From contig JAOANR010000005.1 of NCBI GenBank assembly GCA_030278955.1, positions 5,561,431 through 5,625,430 of the forward strand: a stretch of 64,000 bases of DNA. The letters are read 5' to 3'. This document shows positions 43,353 to 53,972 of the stretch, piece after piece (the first letter of the stretch is position 1; each line of letters starts with the position of its first letter). The notes below the pieces were generated by a model that was given only the letters and a program-made list of their open reading frames with translations, was not told the origin of the DNA and searched no databases. The position numbers and the translations under genes were made by a program. Source of the stretch: Hygrophila difformis. Its lineage: Eukaryota; Streptophyta; Magnoliopsida; Lamiales; Acanthaceae.

Positions 43353-43765
43353 CTATACGTCGTGGTTAGGCTCTCCTTCACACATCAACGCCATTAATAA
43401 TGTCTTCGGCTCTGGTTCTTTTTCTGCAGCAAAATTTGATCGTTCTTCCTTCCTTGTATCTTGTGGTAGACGTGTATAACACTCTGAGCAGTAGTGTCCA
43501 AATTTGTGGCATCGAAAGCATTCAACCTTGGACTTATCCACCTCATGATGTCCACCTCGTTCTCTAACCTCGTCCATTTGCTTTCTGCTGAAATCCCAAT
43601 TATGATCTCTTCTTCCACGTCCTCGTCCTCGGCCCTGGCCGCGCCCTCCCCCTCTTCCTCGGAAGCCTGGAGCATGTGCATCGACAACAACCTTGAGTGC
43701 ATGCTCTTCACTAGAAGAATTTCTATTCATCTGTTGCTCATGAACTAGTAATGAGCTTTGCAATT
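43353..43765 (-). pseudogene. gag: Copia gag, C-terminal part with zinc knuckle
   Basis: It continues the gag frame from 51181 across the CACTA insertion. It holds a Gly/Arg-rich RNA-binding stretch and a zinc knuckle, CFRCHKFGHYCSEC (CX2CX4HX4C). It ends at a TAG (43353-43355) that stands where the family normally has Trp, directly before the protease DSG motif. One base change therefore cut gag from pol. Confidence 0.85.
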
Positions 43766-44020
43766 CACTACAAGAAAAATGGGGTTTACCGACCGCAGTT
43801 CCCGACCGACATGATGCGGGTCGGATTTACCGACCGCATTACCGACCGCATCATGTCGCTCGGTAACATAGAGCCGTTATGGGGGGCCCGGGATAGAGGC
43901 GACCAATTTCCCGACCGAATTTCTTGCGGTCGGTAATACCGACCGCAATCGCCAACCGCCAAACGTCGGGTCGGATTTACCGACCGCAGGACCGACCGGT
44001 CGTGCGGTCGGTAAACTAGG
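43766..44020 (+). repeat. Left TIR and subterminal repeats of the CACTA element
   Basis: After the TIR, the motifs accgaccgca, ccgaccga and gcggtcggtaa recur about ten times in both orientations. Such repeats are TNPA binding sites in known CACTA elements. Confidence 0.88.
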
Positions 44021-45198
44021 GATTAATTCCTTCCCCATCGCGCAGTTACAGCCCCATTTCCCCATTTTTACTCACCAAAATCACCTCCAATTTCACCGCC
44101 CACCTCCGACCATCGGCCTCCCGACCACCACCATCGTCCTCTCCGACCGCCGCCGGCCGCCGACCAACCCCCCTTGAACACCCGCAAGCGCCGCCCACGA
44201 ATCCCTCCAACTCGAGTGCCATCGCCACCACGCGAGCGCCGCCGGCCGCCAACCACGCGAGCGCCACCGCAAGCCCGGCCAGCCTCCGTCCCGCCACGAC
44301 CAAGCTTCCTCCGCCGTCCTCCACCCGCGCCTCCAGCCCCTTCCGCCCCTGCCCGCCTACTCCCCCCTGCTGCCCCTGCCCCTGTCGCCCCTGCCGCCAC
44401 TTCCCCGCCGCCCCTGCTGCCGCCCCTGCCCGCCTACAGCCCCCCTTCCATTCGAGCCACACATTCGAGGTATGATTATTGCAACTCGTTTGAATTTTTG
44501 ACACATTCGATTGCATTTTTGGTCTTTAGTAGTGAAATGTTTGGTATTGTGTTTTGTTAAATTCGATTATGTTTTTACTTTGGTGAATAATTGTTCTGCC
44601 TATTCTCTTCACAAACGGAAAAAAAGGGATTAATATGTGCAAAACCATTTATATGTGTTGATTATCTTTAACCGACAAAAAAGTGGTATTTTTAATATAT
44701 TGGATGCTGTCATGACATGTTATGGACGAATTTAATTTGAATATTTGGTGTCTTCACTGTCTAATGGCATAATTAGAGTCCGCGAGTCGGAATGATGAAT
44801 TTACATATGTGCGAGCAATAAGTTTATGGCCTCGTTGAATTAATTCTTTCATTTAGTATATTGTTCGTGTAAATTTTGTAACAATTGAGGTTGATACGGT
44901 GATAGAGAGTTATTAAATTAATATATATTATTGGTACACTTTGTGAAATTGATTTTGAAATGTAGTTATGAAAATGTAGTTATTATTATGGACAAAATAA
45001 TTGATGGTGAGCTTTGATATTAGAAAGTTTGGTACCAATTCTGTTAGGAAGAGGCATATACAACTTGTAGCAATGTAAATGGTTTTATAAAGTTTTAATG
45101 GAATAGAATATGTGTTTAAAAACTACACCACACAACCTAACATAAAGTATTGATTAAAATGATTTATCTTAAGTGGCCTAGTGCCATATTTGTAGGTG
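44021..45198. other. CACTA 5' region: GC-rich block, then AT-rich intron-like sequence
   Basis: 44040-44465 is very GC-rich. It opens overlapping frames on both strands: Pro/Arg-rich on plus from 44174, Gly/Ala-rich on minus from 44516. Neither has a domain, and I do not call either. A possible donor, gaggtatgat near 44468, suggests a leader exon. 44470-45198 is AT-rich and looks like an intron ahead of the transposase. Confidence 0.5.
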
Positions 45199-48100
45199 AT
45201 GGACCGTAGTTGGATGTACTGCTCCCGTCGGGAGATTGGAGTACTTACATCCGAATTCATTAATGGAGTATAATCGTTCTTGCGTATATGTCACCGAAAC
45301 CCAAACGTCGATAGGGCCCAGGGAAAAATAAGGTGTCCGTGTAGGCAGTGTAGGAATAAATGTTATCTACCTGATGATGACATCAAGTATCATCTTCAAT
45401 GCAATGGATTTGTCCACAATTACGAGAGGTGGACATGTCACGGAGAGCCACACCAGTTTACTCGGTACTACGACACCGATGCGGGCGGCTCTTCAGTGTC
45501 TGTACATGAAAATGATTACATACAAATGGTGTACGATGGAATGGGAATTGGTATTCCCGAGACAACACCAACCGAGCAAGGTGAGGAACCTAGAGCACCA
45601 GAGGAACCTAACCCCAAAGTGAGGTTGTTCTATCGTATGTTGGCGGCCGCCGACAAGGATTTGTGGTCTGGATGCAAGAAATTGACCCTACTGTCAACAA
45701 TTGCTAGGTTATTAAATCCTAAAGCCGAGCACAACCTATCGGAGAGGTGCTTCGATACATTGTGCCAACTGATAATTGATACACTCCCCGAAGATAATGC
45801 TATGGTTAAGAACTTCTACGAGGCGAAGAAACTACTAGAGGGATTAGGGCTTCCTGTTGAGAAAATTGATTGTTGTTTTAAGGGGTGCATGTTGTTTTGG
45901 CGGGAGGATGCCGAATTAGACAAATGCAAGTTCTGTGACGAGCCACGTTATAGGGAAACAAATTCTAATTCGCGGATTGGACGTAAATACATGTTCTATT
46001 TCCCACTTAAGAATAGATTGAAAAGGTTGTATGCAACGGAAGTGACTGCACAACATATGTCATGGCATGTTGGACACGTTCATGAGAGGGATGGGGAGAT
46101 GTGTCATCCTTGCGACTCGAAGGCATGGAAGCATTTTGATATAACTCATCCAGAATTTGCATCCGAGGGACGAAACGTTCGATTAGGCTTATGCACGGAT
46201 GGTTTCCAACCATTTGGTCAGTCTGGGTCCCAATATTCTTGTTGGCCAGTTATTTTAACCCCTTACAACCTCCCTCCCGATATGTGCATGAAAGATGAAT
46301 ACATGTTTTTGACATGCATTATTCCCGGGAGATCAAGTCCGAAACAGGGGATTGATGTCTACTTGCAGCCCTTAATATCAGAGCTATTGGAATTGTGGGA
46401 TGTGGGTTTCACAACGTACGATAAATTTGCAAAACAAAATTTCCAACTTAAGGCTGCCTTGATGTGGACAATTGGAGACTTTCCGGCGTATAGTATGTTG
46501 TCTGGATGGAGCACCTATGGGAAAACAGCATGCCCAATATGTATGGATGAAACGGAATCGTTTCGGTTGAAAGAGGGTGGCAAACAATCATGGTTTGATG
46601 CTCACATGAGATTCTTGCCTTCGGATCATCCCTTTAGAGTTGATAGGACGAGATTCACGAAGAATAGAGAGGAGCATCGATTGCCACCAACCTAGGTAGA
46701 TGTGTAGACATGAACAAGCATAGAATGTTTGGCATGAAAAGTCATGACTGCCACATATTCTTACAGCGTCTACTACCGATAGGATGGCGGGAGCTGCTTC
46801 CTAAGAGTGTGTGGGAACCAATAACGGAACTGAGCAATGCTTTTCGTGCCTTGACTGCTAAGACAATAAAGATAGAGGATTTAGACAAGTTGGCCAGGGA
46901 CATTCCTGTCGTGATATGTAAGTTGGAAACCATCTTTTCACCTACCTTCTTCGACTGTATGGAACATCTTCCCATCCATCTACCTCAGGAAGCAACCCTT
47001 CCCGGCCCCGTTCAATTCAGATGGATGTATCCGTATGAAAGGTATAATTTACATAGTACATCGTTGTTTACACTTTAATATCCCTACTGTTTATTTCCCA
47101 TATACCATATTGTGCATATGTTTAATATTTCAGATATCTCAATCGTTTGAAAAGAACTGTACAGAATAAGGCACACGTTGAAGGTAGCATTTGCAATGCA
47201 TATACGGTACGGGAGGCATCGATTTTCTGCTCCCATTACTTTGAAAAGCATGTCTTCACACGCGGTAGGAATGTGCCAAGGAATGACGATGGAGGCATAA
47301 TTCCATATGACGAATGCTTGCCTAGTGTATTCAAATACCCGGGTCGTCCTCAAGGGAAAGCTAAAAAGAGGCGTCTGACACTGGATGAGCTGAAGGCCTT
47401 GCACAATTATCTCCTTCTGAATTGTAAAGAGATTGAACCATATCTCGAGTAAGTTCTTCTTATAATAAATTTTGTAAGCAGTTACATCAAGTACATTGGA
47501 ACTTAACTAATACATTGTCTTAATACATTGGATTACGCGGCCCTGAGATTTGGTGTGTGCAGACAACAGACTTTCCCAAGTGGTTGGAGTCATATGTGAT
47601 TGAAAATCCACCGGATGATCCATGCATTGCGCACATAGCACAGGGCCCACTTCCCATTGCTACATCTTACCCTATGTACTTCATAAAAGGAATGAAATTT
47701 CACACTGAATCATACGGTGGTCAAAGATCGACATACAATAGTGGTGTTTGTATCGCATCGCGGTCTCACGGAGACTACTATGGTATAATCGAAGAGATTA
47801 TAATCGTAGAGTATCCGGCACTACCCATGAAACAGACGGCCTTCTTCAAATGTCGATGGTTTGACCCGCGAGAAGGCATCGGAACGCGCACTCATTTGAA
47901 CTACAAACTTGTAGAAATTAACCGCTCAAAATCCCTCAACATATATGAACCTTTCATATATGCTAATCAAGCCGAACAGGTGTGCTACGTTCCGTTCCCA
48001 TCCATCAGACCAGTTGCGAGTCGGAATGAGTGGTTGGCTGTGTGTAAGGTCAAACCCAGAGGTGTAATTACTGTCAGGCAGGGTGAAGAGGCCGATGCAT

Positions 48101-48303
48101 TCCAAGTCGATGTTCCCGAACAGCTAGGGATCGAAACTACAAATATCGCGGGCAGGAGAGAGCAACTAACGGATGTTGTGGTTCAATATGTTGACCTTCA
48201 GCTTGATGAGAGTATAGAGTCGGATTCATCGATAGACAGTGATTCTAATCCTGATCCGGATGATCCTTCACAGGATACTTCGGACGAGGATTACCAAATT
48301 TGA
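45199..48303 (+). pseudogene. CACTA TNP2-like transposase, broken
   Basis: The family start MDRSWMYC lies at 45199, but codon 25 is TAA (45271-45273). The frame is then open to 46693. It contains the transposase-associated N-terminal domain (CPCRQCRNKC, WTCHGEPHQF) and the beginning of the Transposase_21 (TNP2) domain (CFKGCMLFWREDAELDKCKFC, YFPLKNRLKRLY, DGFQPFGQSG). At about 46680 it jumps out of frame to GRCVDMNKHRMFGMKSHDC; the intervening ~200-residue segment of the family is missing. DUF4218 follows in exons to 47079 and 47134-47451. DUF4216 follows in 47560-48303 (CIAHIAQGPLP not seen in all members; FFKCRWFDP) with an acidic tail. It would cut the element ends but cannot be made whole. 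Confidence 0.85.
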
Positions 48304-48394
48304 AAATGTGATGACCTAAAATGTTACAATTAATTAGTCTTTATCCTTATTATATTACATTAATGTGGCCTAATAAGATATTTACACTTTGCAG

Positions 48395-50320
48395 ATGACC
48401 GACCGAGGGCGTGGTTCGTCGTCGACCACACCACGCGGGACTGGGGTTAGACGACGGGGTACGAGAGCCCTCTTCACATCTCCACAGCTAGCAGATGCTA
48501 TCAGGGCGGCTCGGGAGGATTGGCAGCATTCTCAAGCAGGTATTTCGATATTAAATTCAATAAGTGACATTCCGTAGGCCCTCTTAACATATTAATGCTG
48601 AATTAACGTGTCCGTGGAATTTTTTTATTATAGTTAGCACTTCTAGCTCAGGGGAGCAGGCGGTTGTTGGACTAGAGGGTTCAGATGCTGTTCCAGAGAC
48701 CCCACCCGTGCGCACACCAGGTATAATTTATATTGTTGGTGTTCTTTTAGTGTATTCACAACTTACAAACTAAAACTGATTTCCTGTTAGGCTCGGACGG
48801 TTCTATCCAGGGCCCACCTCCGCGCACGCCAGGTATAATTTACGATAATCATTGTTCAATTATGCTATTCACAACTTAAAACTAACTTCATTTGCTGTTA
48901 GGCACGAATGGTTCTACAGAGGGACCACCTCCTGCGCCACATGTAGGGCCTGATAGGGAGTTGATCGAGCCTGGTGACGATGGACTGTAAGTACATTATA
49001 TTTTAAAATGATATCGACTAACCACTATATATAGTACTTCAAATTTACGCTAGATTTCAACAATTGTGTGTTCCAGCATCGAGTTCACTAACGCGCTAGT
49101 TAGGAAGATCACTGACATATATCCCATGCGGTCGGACATGAACGGGATTAGCTGGGGAAAGGTCTCCCGGGAGACAAAGGAGTTCTATTGGGGGGAGTTC
49201 CAGGTAATATCTTAAGTTTTGGGTCGACTTTTTTGTTTTCATTTGCATTTGTACTCACTCGTTGCACAATTCCACCGGCAGAAAAAAGCTCGTTGGGCAC
49301 CCGAGCACGCAGCCGCAGTCCGGAGGGAGTGGAAAAGGAAAAACATTGCCCGGTACATTCTAAACTTAAATATAAAGTCATTGCTTATGTTCTACACTTA
49401 CATGAATGGTATTCAGGTACAAGGACTACACTCTGGATATCCGGAGCAAGAAGAAGCCATATCCCGTAGACGAGCTAGTGGCCCAGAATTGGAGACGGAT
49501 ATGGGAGTCTGCGGCGTTTAAGGAGAAATCAAAGAGAGGGAAGCTGAACAGACGACGGGGGCAGGAGGATGCACCAGCTCTCCCCACACATACAGCGGGT
49601 TCGAAGACATTCCGAGCCACGAAGGATAAAATGGTATGTTGTACTTATTTAATATAATTACCTAAATACATTGATTATTAGTCATCCTTACACAATTGAT
49701 ACCACTTACAATTATTTAAAAAATGCAGTCCACCGAGCAAAATAGGGAAGTCCATTTACATGAGCTTCACGAGCACACTCACACTAGGAGACATGAGAAG
49801 GAGCAGTGGATACGCGATAGGTCACGGATCCTGCACGTAAGAATCGCACAAATTATAAAACTTACCCTAATATGTGTACTAGTTTAGTTTGTTGTATCCT
49901 ACCTCTGACTTAATTACCCACTTTAAATGAAGGAGGAGTTCAGTGCAGTCGCTGAGCGTCTTAGCCAGGACCCCACCATTGGGCCCCAGTTCGATCCAGA
50001 TCCTGTCTTCTTCGATCTTACAGGTGGACACGACAGGCGCAATGCCGTATACGGCATGGGATCGTTGGCCCGGTCGCTTAGGCCAGGAGGCGAGGCTTCT
50101 TCCACTCATCCGCCATCATCTTCAGAGTATGTGACACATCAGCAGATGCAGCAACAATTTAAGCAATTCCAGCAGATTCTCCAGCAGATGGCACAGAGGC
50201 AGGAGAGCATGGCCGATCAGATGGAGAGGTTGCTAGGATCTAGGAGGCCTCGTTCCCCTCGTGACGGAGATGATGACTTTGGAGGCGGCCGGAGAGGAGA
50301 TGGGCTCGGGGCACATTGAC
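48395..50320 (+). CDS. CACTA TNPA-like DNA-binding protein (Transposase_24 type)
   Basis: This multi-exon gene has a start at 48395 (MTDRGRGSSSTTPRG). Exons suggested by gt/ag signals: 48395-48539, 48634-48719, 48791-48832, 48902-48986, 49075-49203, 49282-49352, 49418-49633, 49728-49837 and about 49930-50320 (stop). Exons 2-4 repeat a short Gly-Ser ... Gly-Pro-Pro-Pro unit. The middle exons carry a Transposase_24-like (Ptta/En/Spm) region: TDIYPMRSDMNGISWGKV, then WRRIWESAAFKEKSKRGKLN. The last exon has a Gln-rich coiled coil (THQQMQQQFKQFQQILQQ) ending in a Gly/Asp-rich tail. TNPA binds subterminal motifs and brings the ends together. I see no stop inside these exons, so this gene may be intact, though exon bounds are by eye. 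Confidence 0.7.
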
Positions 50321-50649
50321 TTTGTTTGATGGTTAGTATCAACCGGACAAGTGTTTTCCGTTGGAATGTTTTATTTATGACTTGTTGCACATTCACTCCT
50401 TTTGGATTTGGTTATCATCTTGAATGGTTTGAATTGAGAAAATGAGATTGTAGACTTCATTACTTGAATTGTTATTATTGTTCATAGGACATCGTCCGAC
50501 ATATGTTAATGGATTCGGTTGTGCATGGATGAAATTTGGTTGTATTGGTGATGTATTAGGAATGATAAAATTGTTGGTGTATTGGTGATGTATTGTTTAT
50601 ATTGTTGCAGCAGGGTGGCTGTGAAAACAATCATTTCTGTTGCAACCTG

Positions 50650-51180
50650 CTTTTGGGTACCGACCGCACGCCCGACCGCAGGCTCGGTCGTTAAATCGCC
50701 GACCGCACCACCGACCGCGTGCGGTCGGTAACCAGCGGCTCCACGAGGTCCTGGAAGTTGGGTACAGACGGAAATGTTGGTCGGTCCCGCGGTCGGTAAT
50801 ATCGCCGACCACAGTTCGGTCGGCGATTCCGTCGGTATATTACCGACCGGAAGCTTTTTGGTCGGAATTCGACCACCTACCAAGAGATCACCGACCGACC
50901 TTTGCGGTCGGCAGCCCCGAAGACGACCCGCCCAATTTTAGCTAGGGAGAGACTTTATGTTATATATGTAGTTGCTTGGTTGTTGACCAAGGAAAAACAT
51001 GGTTTGAATTGGACGTAACATTCTTTTACTGAACATTGCTTTTCGTCTGGAGCAGTCCTTTATTCAATATCCGTAAATCGTGGATTTCTCGATGCCGTTA
51101 TCAGGCGTTTCAACCTTCGGGGGTATCCCCTATGTTACCGACCGCATGTGCGGTCGGTAACCCCCATTTTTCTTGTAGTG
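50650..51180 (-). repeat. Right subterminal repeats and TIR of the CACTA element
   Basis: More than ten copies of accgaccgca / gcggtcggta lie in both orientations at 50658-50920 and 51136-51165, then the TIR. A repeat-poor gap of about 200 bp (50930-51130) separates the main block from the terminal pair. Confidence 0.88.
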
Positions 51181-51744
51181 ATTCATCAACAGTAAGTGTA
51201 TCTAGATCCTGGGATTCTGTGATGGAGCACACAACATAATCAAATTTTGTTGTCATGCATCTCAAAATCTTCTCCACGATTTTGACATCCTCCATTATCT
51301 CACCGTGGAACCACGTCTTTTTACTGATTTTCATAACTCTGGAACAATATTTCATGACAGATTCTCCATCTTGCATTTGAAGAATCTCGAAATCCCTCCT
51401 CAAAGCCTGAAGCTGTGCTCGCTTCACTCGAGTAGAACCTTCATATTTCTTCTTCAGGGAGTCCCAGATGTCCTTAGAACTATCTTTGCAAAGAATAGTT
51501 TCTAAGATGGGACGATCCAATGCTTGAAACAGATAATTCTTGGCTTTGACGTCTTTCAGCCTTCTGGCTTCCAAACTGGTTTTTTGAGCCTCTAATTGTT
51601 GTGTTCCAGTTGCGGGTTCACGAACACCTTGCTCAACGACATCCCATCTTTAGATCTCAAAAAATTTTCCATCAACATGCTCCAGTGCTCGTAATGGCCA
51701 TCAAAACGAGGAATAGCTGGTTGAACAAAATTGGTTTCGGCCAT
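51181..51744 (-). pseudogene. gag: Copia gag, N-terminal part
   Basis: It starts at the minus-strand ATG at 51744 (MAETNFVQPAIPRFDGHYEH), 47 bp after the primer site. A one-base frameshift lies near 51670, after which the usual UBN2-type gag follows (ALDRPILETILCKDSSKDIW, RRDFEILQMQDGESV). The CACTA insertion at 51180/51181 interrupts it after SQDLDTLTVDE, and it resumes at 43765. Confidence 0.85.
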
Positions 51745-51790
51745 TTGGAAGAGGAAGATTCGAAAAGAAAACTGTCGTTTTCTTTATGTG

Positions 51791-51802
51791 GCTCTGATAC
51801 CA
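51791..51802 (-). other. Copia primer binding site (tRNA-iMet)
   Basis: The minus strand reads TGGTATCAGAGC directly after the 5' LTR. This is the exact plant initiator-Met complement. Confidence 0.92.
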
Positions 51803-51803
51803 C

Positions 51804-52034
51804 TGATAAGAAAATAGAGAATGGAAATATCCTGTAAAACTTCTCTATATCTTTCATTCATCAGAAGCATCAATTTATACAACGAATGACTCCACAAAAA
51901 TAGGCCACGAATGCCATGACTCAACTGACTAGCAAAAAAAACTACTGAAAATAGGAAACAACTTGAATCCACTAAAATTCCCACTAACAATACTAACTAA
52001 CTCAAAATAGGAAAACAATATTTTATTCCTAACA
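51804..52034 (-). repeat. 5' LTR of the copia
   Basis: On plus it runs TGATAAGAAAATAGAG to ATTCCTAACA. A minus-strand TATA box (GTATAAATTG) lies near 51870-51880. It is followed on the plus strand by the TSD cagtt. Confidence 0.93.
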
Positions 52035-52039
52035 CAGTT

Positions 52040-53680
52040 GAGGTTGCTATTGTCAGCAGTTATGGGTATTGGAATACCCAAGCTTGGCCACAACGACGAC
52101 GGAGGCGCCGCCTTCGGCGGCGTGAGATGGCCATAGCGCATTCCGGCGCTGTGGCAGCGACATAGACTGTTGTGTGTGGCGGAATGGCGGTGGTGTTAGC
52201 GACAACAACTATGCCGACAATCTGGTGGTCATGGAGACGTCATGGCAGCGGTGGTGGCGGCGACCTCTTGGTAGCGGTGGTGGATTTGATTGATATAGGC
52301 AGTGGCGGTGGTGTTGGATTGCAGATTCAGATAGTCAATCCTTATTTGGGTGCAAAGAAACCCGGTTTATTGTCATTGTAAGGGGCGCCTAGCTTTCATC
52401 GAGGAATTGTAACTCACATGGCCCATTCTTAGGTCGACTTAGTCAATTTGGCTTATAAAATCAGCCTGAATTCCTTTTGATGGCTCAATTTGAATTAGGT
52501 GTCTTTTGATAGCCTAAAAATTTATTTAACTCGAAATAAAATTGTGGAAATTTTCTTAAGTTGGGACACTGGTGTTGCATATCTTGTCCAATACATTTTT
52601 CTTGTTTTGGCATAACTTATTGCCAAGCAGGCTTGGTAAATAATTTTTTTAAAAAATGCTCAGAACTTTTCCAATTAATGGTGTTACCATGAAAGAACGT
52701 TATAATTTTTTATTTTTCATTTTTTATTTTATTTTTGGCATTGATTGAGGCGTGTGGGAAAGATGAACCTTGTTAATCCCAATACGCGAGATCTATACTG
52801 AATTCTGTTAATGAGTTCGTCATGCTTATGTGTTCAAACTCAGACAATGAACCTCATTAGACTTATCATATTTTAATCATGCACAATGGAAAATAAGAAC
52901 GATAAGTAAAATGATGAACACGCAGAATTGTTAACCCAGTTCGGCCGCAGCCTACATCTGGGGATACCAATCCGGGAGTAACTCACTAAATGTTTAACCA
53001 TGGGATCTCATCCCAAACATTTATGAATTCTTTGATCCGCTGCACTCCAATCACCGAGCAGAAGATTGTATTAACCAAACCCCCGTTTTGGTGAAGATCC
53101 CTCCAAGATCTTGCTCCAATCCCTTGAGAGCACCTCTCCCAAGTTTCTCCCAGTCGAAGCCTGTGCACGAACCCTCCTCCAAAATGTTTTCGTGTTTGCG
53201 CAGGTATCTGACGAACGCCTTGGATAGTCCTCTTGGTTGTTATCGTCAACTCCAAACAAAGGGCCGGGTAAAATTCAGCCTTGGATAACGTCACTTACTG
53301 ATAGCATAAACTTAAATTCAGCCTAAAACTAAAGGCCTTTTTTCATGACTAAAGACAGTTTGATTACAACACTTATTACCTAAACTATCATAAAATTAAG
53401 TAATTTACTGAAGTACGTGATTTAGTCTTCAGATGAAAAATAACCCCAAATATTGTATTTATTTAATAAATTATTCATGTTAATCTCAATGATATAGATT
53501 CAATAACTTGTACTTCAAATTTACGTTCAAACAGAACATCAAATAATCGGTTCAAATTCAATTCACGTGCAAAACTCAGAAAAATTAAGGTGAACATCAC
53601 ACATTATCCAGCAAGAAGCCATAATTCACATGTAAAGGAATAATGAACAATTGGTAGCTGAACATTAAACTTGTAATTAC
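52040..53680. other. Spacer with a likely LTR remnant
   Basis: 52040-52380 is GC-rich with ggc/gcggtgg simple repeats. 52740-53290 includes a stretch (ttaacccagttcggccgcag and the bases around it) of the kind common in plant copia LTRs or leaders, but no partner LTR or TSD is visible. Frames of 60-100 codons on both strands have no domain. Confidence 0.4.
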
Positions 53681-53972
53681 CTAGAGGAACAGGAGTGGAA
53701 ATTGCTTCACCGAGTATTCTTTGAGCGTTCTGGTAATGAGAAGTAGCGTCATCTGGTAAACCCCACTCTTCGGCGCGAACGTCCTTCGCAATCTCCTCTT
53801 TGGCCAAATTGAAGTAGCCTTTTATCTTGTTCGCAGCCCGTTCGTTTCCCGTGGAAACAAAGCCGTCTCCTTCCACACCTCCATCGGCGGCGGAATTAGG
53901 GTTTTGCGGAGATTGAACTGTATCGGAGAACATCGAGCAAAATTTTTCGCTGATCTCCTTAAAGAAACCCAT
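53681..53972 (-). pseudogene. First exon of a spastin-like AAA ATPase gene (orphan)
   Basis: A single minus-strand exon starts MGFFKEISEKFCSMF and contains the MIT-domain block ANKIKGYFNLAKEEIAKDVR, then EEWGLPDDATSHYQNAQRIL. It ends at a good donor (CTCTAG|gtaat) at 53681/53680. In plants this MIT domain heads a spastin/katanin-type microtubule-severing AAA ATPase. The rest (AAA domain with Walker motifs) should follow leftward on the minus strand. I find none of it down to the copia at 52034 or beyond it. It is either a gene truncated by insertion and deletion or a captured exon. Confidence 0.75.

Larger units (their letters stand above)
43766..51180 (+). mobile_element. CACTA (En/Spm) DNA transposon, 7415 bp
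   Basis: Terminal inverted repeats start CACTACAAGAAAAATGGGG (43766) and end CCCCCATTTTTCTTGTAGTG (51180). The 3-bp TSD is att (43763-43765 and 51181-51183). Subterminal arrays of the accgaccgca / tgcggtcggtaa motif fill about 250 bp at the left and 500 bp at the right. Two plus-strand genes, TNP2-like and TNPA-like, lie in the usual order. The transposase has a stop and an internal deletion, so this copy likely depends on others to move. It is inserted in the gag of the minus-strand copia. Confidence 0.95.
40021..52034 (-). mobile_element. Copia retrotransposon, full length, minus strand, split by CACTA
   Basis: Short LTRs of about 230 bp lie at 40021-40250 (3') and 51804-52034 (5'). A perfect TSD, cagtt, lies at 40016-40020 and 52035-52039. 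Next to the 5' LTR is the primer site TGGTATCAGAGC (minus strand, 51802-51791). Gag and pol run leftward in copia order (protease, integrase, RT, RNase H). The CACTA element 43766-51180 sits inside gag, so the copia itself is about 4.6 kb. The two LTRs look nearly identical, yet gag-pol has several breaks. Confidence 0.93.

Noticed and set aside
44046..44560. Gly/Ala-rich minus frame and Pro/Arg-rich plus frame
   Set aside because: Both come from the same GC-rich CACTA leader. Composition alone keeps them open, and neither has a recognisable domain.
53071..53294. Minus-strand 102-codon frame as a gene
   Set aside because: It lies in a probable LTR remnant with common retrotransposon leader-like sequence and shows no domain.
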